This document shows positions 56,324 to 64,000 of a DNA stretch of 64,000 nt, piece by piece. Below the pieces are notes generated by a model. The model saw only the letters and a program-made list of their open reading frames with translations. It searched no databases and was not told the origin of the DNA. The first letter of the stretch is position 1; each line of letters starts with the position of its first letter. The DNA comes from Puccinellia tenuiflora (lineage: Eukaryota > Streptophyta > Magnoliopsida > Poales > Poaceae): assembly GCA_012064385.1 (NCBI GenBank), contig QRDG01000065.1, positions 580,586-644,585 on the forward strand. Direction: 5' to 3'. The translations under genes and the position numbers were made by a program.

Positions 56324-59206
56324 CTATTTGGGGTCCAGGCTCGCCCCCACGGTGACGAACTTGGACTTGTCGCCGTCGTTGAAGTAGATCTTCTTAGTGT
56401 CTCGCGCCGCCTGGAAGCTCGACTCGCCAGCCGGCTTGGCCGACTCCGGAATCTCCAGCTTCTCCTCGCTGGCCTTGCGCTTGAATTGTCGCATCTCCTC
56501 GTTGCAGACCATGGTCTCGGCCACCTTCGCGTTGTCGGTGGCGCAGGTGATGGAACGCTTGTAATCTCCGGCGACGGTGATGATTCCGCGTGGGCCTGGT
56601 AGCTTCATCTTGAGGTAGGCGTAGTGCGGTACAGCCATGAACTTGGCGAACGCCGGCCGCCCAAGTATGGCGTGGTAGGCGTTGGAGTGGTCGACCACCT
56701 CGAAGGAGATGGTCTCACAGCGATGGTTGCTCTTGGTGCCGAATAGGACGTCCAGCCGGATGAGACCCATGGATGAGCCGGCTCGCCCTGGCACAATGCC
56801 GTGGAAGACCGTCCGGCTCGGCGTCAAGCTGGACTCGGAGACGCCTAGCTTCTCCAGCGTGTCGCGGTAGAGGATGTTGATGCTGCTGCCCCCGTCGATG
56901 AGGACGCGTGAGAAGGTGAAGTCGTGCTTGGGGGAGATGATCATGGGCTCCAGGACCAGAGCATAGCCGCCTGGATTGGGAATCAGTTCCGGGTGGTCGC
57001 TGCGATCCCACGTGATTGGTTCTTGCGACCAGTTAAGGTACTGGGGGACAGGTGGAACCACCGCATTCAACTCCTTGAATCGCTCGTGTCGGCTTCGCTT
57101 GTCGTCGCGCTCGCTGACGAACATGATGTAGGCGGCATCCGGATTCTGGTAGCCGTCTGGACCCCTTGGTGGCGGAGATGGAAGGCGTTCCTTCCTTTGC
57201 TCTTCGCGTTGGCGATCATCACGATTCCTGTCTTCGCGCCGTCTGTCGTCGCGTCTCCGATCATCCCGTCCGGCTTCATCCAGAGGCGGAGGTGGATTTC
57301 GCCGCTCATACGGTGGCGGCCTTGGGCGGCCAAGGTTGCATTGCCTGATGGTGTGGTTCGCTGGCCGGTCGCCGTGGTTTCGGCACGGCTGATCGAGTAA
57401 AAATTCGTAGCTGTTCCTCGCCCTTGTCCGGCACATGTCGCTGCTCGTCCTCATGCGGCGGTTGTCGAAGCCTCCTGCCAGCCTTCCATCGGTGGTGGCG
57501 ATGATCTTGGACTCGACGCGGTCGTCCATGGACTTGCGCTTGCTGGATGAGTCGGAGTCACACCGGGTTGATCTTCCTCCCTCCTGGTTCTCTGTCTGGC
57601 TGCGGCGTGCAGCCTGCTCCGCCGTGATGATTCTTCCGGCCTCGTCTAGTCGGATCGGGTTGGTCATGCCTGCGTCGGCGGTGGCGTACTCTTCGACGAT
57701 TGCCACAAGCTCCGCCATGGTCTTCGGGCTTTTCCTCAGGAGCCGGTGCTTGAGTAGGGTCTGGTCCCGGTAGCCTTGGATGAAGTATTGGACGGCTTGG
57801 AGCTCGAGGACTCCCTCGCAGGAGTTGCGTAGGCTAGTCCACCGGGTGAGGTAGGCATGGTATGACTCGCCGTCCTTCTGTTTGCATAGCGCGAGCAGCT
57901 GTGCGTTGCCGGGGCGCAAGTAGGTGCCGGCGAAATTGTGGTTGAACACCTCCTCGAAGTCTAGCCAGCTGTTGACGCTTTCTGCCGGAAGGCTGTTCAG
58001 CCAGGTCCGAGCCGACCCCTGGAGCATGAGTGGCACGTAGCGTACGGCAACCCGCTTGTTGCCACCTGCAATGTTGACTGCCGTGACGTAGTCGGCGAGC
58101 CAGTCCTCCGGCTTCGCGGTGCTGTTGTACTTGGGCATGTCCCTTGGGAGGGTGAATCCCTTAGGAAACTGCTCGGTTCGGATGCGAAGTCCGAAGCAGC
58201 GATGTGCAACGATGTCTTCTTCCTCGATGATGCTTGACACCTTGAGCGCATCGATGTGGAGGCGAGCGTCATGGCTCTTTTCGGGCCCCAACGGTCCCAG
58301 GCGCTCCTCTATGGTGACTTTGTGTCCGATTCGCTACTTGACGCTGCGACCGGTTTGCCGTCCGTTCCGGTTGCCGTCTTCACGTCGCCCAGCCGGATCG
58401 CGGCTGTGATCACGAGGATGCGAGCTCGCGCTCCCCTCACGGAGTGCTCGTGGTTGCTTGTCCTTCACCCTGCCACGGCTCGTGGATGACGCCTCGGCGC
58501 CTTGCTTGGTCTTGCCGGTTGCATCATAGCCTGGAGGCGGATCATGATGCTCCCGGCTCGCGGTTGCCTCGGTTTCGCGTTGCTGCCGGTTAGCCGCGGC
58601 GATGAGCTCCTGGACCCGGCGTGCTTGTTGACGTAGCTCCTCGCCTTGGAGGTGGGGTAGTTCTGCTGCTGCCGCCTCCACAGCCTTCATGTTTTGCACC
58701 GGATTGCTGTACTCGGGCAAGATGATGTCCGAATGCTCGTGCGGCTGACCAGCACGGTTCAGGACGCCGCCGAGGTCCCCTCCTTTGCGTCGGACTTCAT
58801 TCAGCTTCTCCGTGTTGCCTCTTGCCGGCTCGAAGCTGTGGACGGTGTTGTACTCGCGCATTGTGGCGTTGAGTCGGCGCTGTGTCGATGCGAGGTAAAG
58901 AGCCTTGTCGTATATCTGTTGGTGCATCCTCTCGAGATTAGCCGCAGCCTTGGCCGGATCCGCACCTGGCACGATAGGGGTGCTTAGCAGCTCGAAGTCG
59001 GCCTCAAGGTTGCGCTGGAAGCGAGAGGGTTCTCTAGCTTGATGAATAGTGGTGGCGACGCCGCCTCCTGCACCACGTGCTCGACCATGTGCACCTCGGC
59101 GTAGACGTTGAGCTTGGCGTCGTCGCAGTCCGCGTTGTCGGAGCCGAGGTAGCCGAAGGAGTTGCCGTCGCAGACGCTGGCGTTGAAGACCGAAGGAGCC
59201 AAGCAC
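56324..59206 (-). pseudogene. gag and aspartic protease of J, one nonsense codon inside
   Basis: One minus-strand frame is broken by TAG at 58334-58336. The N-terminal part (credible from about 59020) includes FQRNLEADFELLSTPIVPG and a helical matrix-like region. After the stop comes the gag capsid domain (WLADYVTAV, ARTWLNSLPAESVNSWLDF, YHAYLTRWTSLRNSC, FIQGYRDQTL), a Cys/His motif CRNHGDRPANHTIRQC, an Arg/Asp-rich tract, and the protease with VLIDGGSSINILYRDTLEKL (catalytic Asp) and AILGRPAFAKFMAV. Including RT and RNase H, the whole J polyprotein keeps a single frame. Confidence 0.85.
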
Positions 59207-59440
59207 GAGAAGACCTCCTCCGGGTACTCCTTGGCGGCAACGGCAACGTAGACGTGGAAGCCGCCGAGGGTGACGACGGTGCCTCCGCTGGTGACGTCCA
59301 CGACGGCGAAGCTCCTGGTGTTGTCGAGGACGCAGCCGATGGAGCCGATAGAGAGCACGAGGCCAGAGACGACCCGCCGATCATCTACGGTCCGGGATCC
59401 CGCGCAGAACGTGACTCCGCTCGTCGCGAGCCCCACGGTG
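59040..59440 (-). CDS. Pre-gag leader ORF of J, unknown function
   Basis: Between the primer-binding site and gag, an unbroken minus-strand frame (inside 58984-59550, different from the gag frame) encodes a hydrophobic and Ser/Val/Gly-rich segment such as GLVLSIGSIGCVLDNTRSFA and VTLGGFHVYVAVAAKEYPEE. Codon third positions are strongly G/C. It may be a captured gene fragment, an element-specific leader ORF, or chance openness in GC-rich DNA. No family was recognised and no ATG near the leader start can be singled out. Confidence 0.3.
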
Positions 59441-59447
59441 GGCGCCA
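59431..59447 (-). other. Primer-binding site of Gypsy J
   Basis: TGGCGCCCACCGTGGGG on the minus strand, 2 bp from the LTR and identical to that of element E. Confidence 0.88.
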
Positions 59448-59449
59448 AA

Positions 59450-60140
59450 TGTCGTGGTGGGTTGCACGGCATATCCATCGGAGATGGAAAAAGTATGGGG
59501 CAGGCGACGATGGATGCTCGTGCGGGATTGGGTAACAAGCACGCAAACACACACGAGTTACCCAGGTTCAGGGCCCTCTTCTGGAGGTAACACCCCTACG
59601 TCCTGCTCTTCTTGTTCTTATTGCTTGATCACAAGATGCGGGCTACAAAATGCTCCTAGAGCTGTATTCGGGTGGCAGCCGGCTGGAAGTCCGAGCCGGC
59701 TGGAGATCAATGACAATTCTGTCTGCTTCTGGTCTCACTACCTTCCTTTGGTTGCTTGCCCCACGCAGGAGGCTCTAGCCCGCCTTATATAGGCAGCGGG
59801 CTAGGGTTTTAGGTTACAAGGATTTTACAGGTGTGTCCCTATGACATCATCTACTTTCTGAGCCGACTGGAGCTCATTGCTATGATTCTGTACAGGAGAT
59901 GCCCGACAGGAGGTACTATTCACCAGGAGCGGTTATGCGGGACTGGCCCACCGGTACGGAACTGTCGGTTGGTGCATCCGGCTTCAGCCCAGCCGGACGT
60001 CTGTGTCCGGGTAGACGCAGGCGGCTTGATTCAGCCGGCAGGTTCCAGGCGGCACTTCGCAGCCGGCACTTGTTCAACCAGCCTGTGGAGTTCTGAAGGA
60101 ATGGACCTCTTTGGGATATCCGGGGTTCATATCCCCGACA
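59450..60140 (-). mobile_element. 5' LTR of Gypsy element J
   Basis: The 691-bp LTR reads TGTCGTGGTGGG at the left and CATATCCCCGACA at the right, so its own start is TGTCGGGGATATG. Perfect inverted TGTCG/CGACA ends and the flanking ACAAC at 60141-60145 (matching 54420-54424) define it. It contains the TTACCCAGGTTCAGGGCC-like block at about 59560. Confidence 0.9.
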
Positions 60141-60783
60141 ACAACAGTGGCGACTCCGGGTAGCATTACCTAGAGGTGGCTCCGAGGCTGCCGGGTCCCG
60201 ACCCGGGTGCGCTCGCTCCTGCTCACGGATAGGCGATGTCCGGGTTGCCATCGACGGTGACCCCGTGTCTCCTGCCTCCGGGGATTCCGCTCCCGGAGAG
60301 GCTCTGCTGGGAGGCGGATGCTCCCTTGCGGCTACCGCGGAGCTTTCCGCAGCCTCCCCTGCTTCGACGTCATCATCCACTCGGACATGCTTCCGGGAGC
60401 TCTCGGACTCGGAGGACCTGCAGCGCACATGCGATGGTCAGAACTGTCGTGGCTCCTATCATGCAAGGAAGGATCAAGGTAGGCACCGGAGTTACCTTCG
60501 AGCCCGCTTAGCGCTGGAAAAGCCCCACCGCTGCGGCCGGCGCGGGGACCGCGGAGGCTTTCCGTTCGATCGTCTCCTCCCTATGGATTCAAGGCGAGCG
60601 TTGGCGGTCCGCGCGGATCGCAACATTCAGAAGACCCGTGGGCCGCGCACCTCCGTAGTGTGCGGCTCTGACGGATGTGACAAGACGTTCAAGACCTGAC
60701 GCCGGGGACCCACTTTGACTCTTTTTTGGTCATAGCCCCGGCGGCAGAAGGGCGTGGCCACCGGGACTATGCCCAGGGGCTAC
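60141..60783 (-). pseudogene. Antisense gene of K, upstream part, and 3' internal end of K
   Basis: After J's target duplication, K's internal region resumes. The minus strand at 60146-60428 encodes an acidic, Ser/Pro-rich stretch (MRCRSSESESSRKHVRVDDD) that probably precedes 54424 in the antisense gene before J inserted. The last part (60700-60783) is non-coding and ends in a short purine-rich CCAGGGGCTAC next to the 3' LTR. Exon borders here are not certain. Confidence 0.4.
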
Positions 60784-61778
60784 TGTCGCAACAGTGGAAC
60801 ATGGGGTTCCCCTGATGCGGTCAAAGTGGGTCCATCGCACATGGGCCCACCAAGGAGGCACTCAAGGCCAAGGCACAAGACTGGCAGATGCCCCCCCCCA
60901 TCTGCCCCACGGCGTCCCGAAGCACGCGGCATCGACAACCAAGGCAAAGGACCCGGGGACCCTCCGGGCCCCCTCGACCCGGAAGCAGGCATGGAGGTCC
61001 CGGGACCCCGACGCCCGGCAGGAGGCCAGGCTCACCCCCGGGAACCCACCTCTAGTGCGCAAAGAGGATAAGTTTGCCAGCCCTGGCTGGAGGCTCCTAG
61101 AAGACTTGGGCGCCAAGAAGATGGAGGCGCCAAAGGGGAGCAGAGGCGAAAAAGCTGTCAGCCTCTGTCCGCCCTCCCTGGAAAAGGTGGGCGACCTCAC
61201 CTACTCCCTCTGAGAAGAATACTTGGACGAGAGGAGGCCACGTCGCATCCTAAGGAGAACCCGGAGGGGTTTTCCCGCCAAAACCCCTCCGTCCCCAAGG
61301 GTGCACCTTTGGTATACCCTTAGCCTATAAAAGGAGGACCGAGGCACCCAAGGGGAGGGAGGAGGGATTTCCAAAAGGAGGGATTTCCAAAAAGAGGGAT
61401 TTCCAGAGAGACGGAGGCTAGGCTAGATAGCGCACAAGACGAAGAGTAGCATAGGCGAGAGGTGATCTCCTCCGGGCGAGGATCTGCTCGTCTTCAACCT
61501 CTAGCCAACACCTCCCGGGTTCTCACCCGCGACCACCATTGTAAAGCTACACCATGATACACCTCTCAATCCAGACATGCAGGAGTAGGGCTGTTAGCCT
61601 CCGGGCGGCCCGAACCTGGGTAAACCCCTTGTGTCTCTGTGATGCTTGCTAGTACGTAGATCTCGAGCGTAGACGAAGCCCCCGGGCGGAAGACGTTCCT
61701 CAGCCTCCTTCGCGCCCCATACCGAACCTAAAAAGGGGGTATCCTTTACTCCCGCAGTCCATGATCCAAGACACGACA
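60784..61778 (+). mobile_element. 3' LTR of Gypsy element K
   Basis: The 995-bp LTR starts TGTCGCAACAGTGG and ends CAAGACACGACA. It is nearly the same as 50109-51070 except for scattered changes and a 34-bp segment missing from the 5' LTR. It is followed by GCTCC (61779-61783), the target duplication partner. Confidence 0.9.
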
Positions 61779-61783
61779 GCTCC

Positions 61784-63716
61784 CGCTAGCACTTTTACTT
61801 GATTTGCTCTTCTCCGCTTCCTTCTGAAGTGTGCGTAGATAGTCATCTGGCTTCTAGTGCAACTCATATTGCGATTTTGTGTTTAGAAAATTAAGTGCCC
61901 ATGCTTTTTGCTTCTCGGTCTATACCGGGGCGGGCTCTGTTTTCTTCTTTGCAAAATGCGCATCTTTTTCAGCCTTTGCGATCGCTGCAATTTGCTCGTC
62001 AGTACGATCGTAAGTTCTGATGGGAAGATTCTTATAAGGTACTCTTGGGAGGAGTAACATTTTTTGTTTTGGGCTGCTGCGTTGGTTAGTACTCATCGAC
62101 AGAGCACGCTTCCGCTTATTGTTCTTAGCAGGCAAAGGCGGCGGTGAAGACGGCCGACCCAAGTCCGGCGGTGGAGATCGAGATGTACTCACGATGTGGT
62201 GGTCGTAGTCTTGGGGTGGGCTTCTTGTAAGTGATGGTGACCTGCGACGACTCAAAGGCGGTGTTGGCCTTGGCACCGAGCCTGGAAGCTTGAAGTTGTT
62301 CTTGTCCCGTAGAATTATACCACCTAGTACTTCTCCGAGTGTCCTCTCACCTTCAGGTCTAGGGATGTCAAGCTCCATTGAGTCAATCCCCATTACGATT
62401 TCATCCACCCCGACTTTAGCATAGCCAGCTGGAATCTTACGGCCATGCCAGCGTGCCTTAGGTGGACAAGGTAAAGCACATCCGACCGCCACCTTCAGGG
62501 ATATGTTCTACACCTTCTAATGGAGCTCACGAGATATCTGATCCTTGATTCCATCCACGGGGTAGCCAGGACCGCCATCTATCATCTGTGCACCGTCAGA
62601 CGGGACCTCCGATTCAGCCACGTTGCTTCTCCGCAGAGATGGGCTAGCGGTAATATCGAGTGCAGGATCTTGCAGGCGGTCTCCTCTAAGTTCGTCAATC
62701 TACTGCTGCTGCTTGTCAATTCTTACTAGCAACTCGTTGAACCTGTCTCCCTCCTCCTCCTCCTCCTGTCGCTTCTTTGCTCTTGATTGGCTTCTATAAG
62801 TATCTTTGTCTTTGGGAAACCCAATCTCCCAGGGATAACTAGGGCCAAGGCCTCGTGTTCGTCCTTCGTGTTCGTCATTCCCAAGGACCTTTGTCAGCAA
62901 GTCTTTCTCTCTATCGGGACGGAACTTTCTTTTCCCCTCTTTAATTTCTTTCACCACTTTCATCCATGTCTCCTTGGGTATCTTAATCCCATCACTGCAA
63001 ACAAGGTCCCCTGTCCCATCGTCATACTCACTCCCATGCGCAAGGAACTAATTTCTTGCCCTCAATTCCCATTCGTCGCGAATTGGTTCTGGAATGATCC
63101 CTTTAGCAAGCAGCGCTTCCTCTTTTTTATCCCACTTTGGCATGGGAGTCACGTAGCCCCCGGTCCCGAGGTGATGGTGATACTTCTTTTTCGCAGCATT
63201 TTTCTTATTTTGTTCTGTCAGTTTCGTAGCATCTTCTGACTCCTTGAACTTCACAAATGCATCCCAGTAAGCCTTCTGCTTCACTAGATAGCCTTCGAAT
63301 GCTGGAGTAGTTTTGTCCTTCTGATACTTTTTCTATAATGTTTTCTTCCACTGCCGGAATAGTTCGGCCATCTTCTTAAGAGTAAACTCCTTGACTTTCT
63401 CCCTCAATGCAGCTGTGTCGTCCTCTTCCTCACATTCTAGGAGGGTGAAATGTGCCATGAGGTCATTCCAAAGACCATGTTTGTACCTTTCGGCGACATA
63501 CTCATTATCTTCCACCCCTTTGGGCTTATGCCACTCTCGAATGGTGATCGGGATGCGATCCCTAACCATAACTCCGCATTGTTTTACAAATTTCTTTGCA
63601 ACCTTTATGGGTTCCAACGGTTCGCCCAGTGGTGATAACTTTGTAATTGTATAATGCGTAGATGCGGCCAACTTTTTGGCCGGGCCTCGTTTGGAACATT
63701 TGCTCGATGTGGAGGC
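61784..63716 (-). pseudogene. CACTA ORF, large 5' exon: Transposase_24-like region with nonsense codons
   Basis: One frame is open from an AG acceptor (63717-63718) but carries stops at 63333-63335, 63048-63050, 62700-62702, two near 62505-62519, 61920-61922 and 61857-61859. Recognisable stretches are KFVKQCGVMVRDRIPITIRE, a conserved GIIPEPIRDEWELRARN, a Lys/Glu-rich helix (QEEEEEGDRFNELLVRI) and a Pro/Arg-rich linker (PLSRRRSPSLTRSPP). This matches the accessory ORF of plant CACTA elements (PF03004-type). The exon continues at 50108 on the other side of K and ends at 49643. Function is thought to be DNA binding, by analogy with TnpA-like proteins. Confidence 0.7.
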
Positions 63717-63801
63717 CTAAGAGAAGAAACATTCGTCAATTCATATATATATATATACAACTCAATTAATGCATCTACTGATCACCGGACTTCATATATA
63801 C

Positions 63802-64000
63802 CTCACCGGACTTCCTTAAGGGTCCATCATCGGAGCTGTCGCCTTCTCCATCATCAGAGCTGTCGGCTTCCCCCTCATTTCGGTCGACCTCCTCACCCTC
63901 ACCGGATGGGTTCAGATACATCGAGGGAGATTCGGGTGGATCAGCACCGGGGGCGTTGTGGATTATATCCTCAAGAATTTCTTCTTGTCTTAGGTATCTA
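63802..64000 (-). pseudogene. CACTA ORF, upstream exon (partial)
   Basis: An open minus-strand frame to the window edge encodes an acidic stretch with EEILEDIIHNAPGADPPE and two SSDDG repeats, ending at a GT donor (63800-63801). The intron to 63716 holds an AT dinucleotide run near 63745-63757. It is probably the N-terminal acidic part of the accessory protein. Confidence 0.5.

Larger units (their letters stand above)
48156..64000 (-). mobile_element. CACTA (En/Spm-type) DNA transposon, left end to window edge, split by Gypsy K
   Basis: The left terminus CACTAGTGGGGACAGGGCC matches the CACTAGTG-type terminal repeat of grass CACTA elements. Within 250 bp come subterminal motifs in both orientations (TTTAGTCCCGG at 48260 and 48329, CGGGACTAA at 48232) and a hairpin (48364-48373/48405-48414). 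A spliced minus-strand gene fills the interior. Gypsy K occupies 50109-61778. The tnp2-type transposase gene and right terminus must lie beyond 64000 if present. Confidence 0.75.

Overview
This window looks like repeat-rich, gene-poor DNA from a large grass genome. A Pooideae, most likely Triticeae, source fits best: there is a BARE/Angela-like Copia element, an Athila-like gag-only Gypsy of the Sabrina/Fatima type, very long-LTR chromovirus-like elements, and a CACTA element with a Ulp1-type protease ORF. These family names come from remembered sequence features, not a database search. I found no convincing host protein gene, tRNA, rRNA or CRISPR array. Almost every long open frame is either transposon coding sequence or a chance frame in GC-rich LTR DNA.

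Left third (1-21256) is one deep nest. The outermost is Gypsy F, a minus-strand element whose 5' LTR is 20293-21256, with a broken gag and an antisense coiled-coil gene. D (LTR 12883-16969) sits in that antisense gene. The A-C element (LTR pieces 1299-2114 and 9154-12843) sits in D just beside its primer-binding site. Solo LTR B (3902-8140) sits in the A-C internal region. Gypsy E (LTR 736-1298) sits in the left A-C LTR, and the LTR end G (1-398) sits in E.

Middle (21257-44428): unrecognised AT-rich DNA is followed by a 2.3-kb Helitron (22525-24865) with diagnostic ends. Next comes a decayed minus-strand Copia (about 24935-28221), then two LTRs of one Athila-like family facing each other across 71 bp (28222-31490). 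The right-hand LTR starts a gag-protease element. Element H (35227-43879) follows: two 3.6-kb LTRs, a 1.44-kb internally deleted protease/RT/integrase remnant and a perfect AGTTG target duplication. H lies in an older LTR remnant.

Right third (44429-64000): a possible CACTA 5' end, a 5'-truncated LINE with a 16-bp target duplication, then a large CACTA element. Its left end is at 48156 and its right end lies beyond the window. Its minus-strand ORF (Transposase_24-like region plus Ulp1 protease region) is split by Gypsy K (50109-61778). K has a plus-strand zinc-knuckle gag and an antisense coiled-coil gene, and that gene is split by Gypsy J (54425-60140). J keeps gag, protease, RT and RNase H in one frame but has lost integrase and nearly all of its 3' LTR.

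These genes do not form a pathway. The region is a layered record of insertion, LTR recombination, deletion and nonsense decay. Boundaries were read by eye from TG/CA ends, primer-binding sites, polypurine tracts, target-site duplications and homology between copies within the window.
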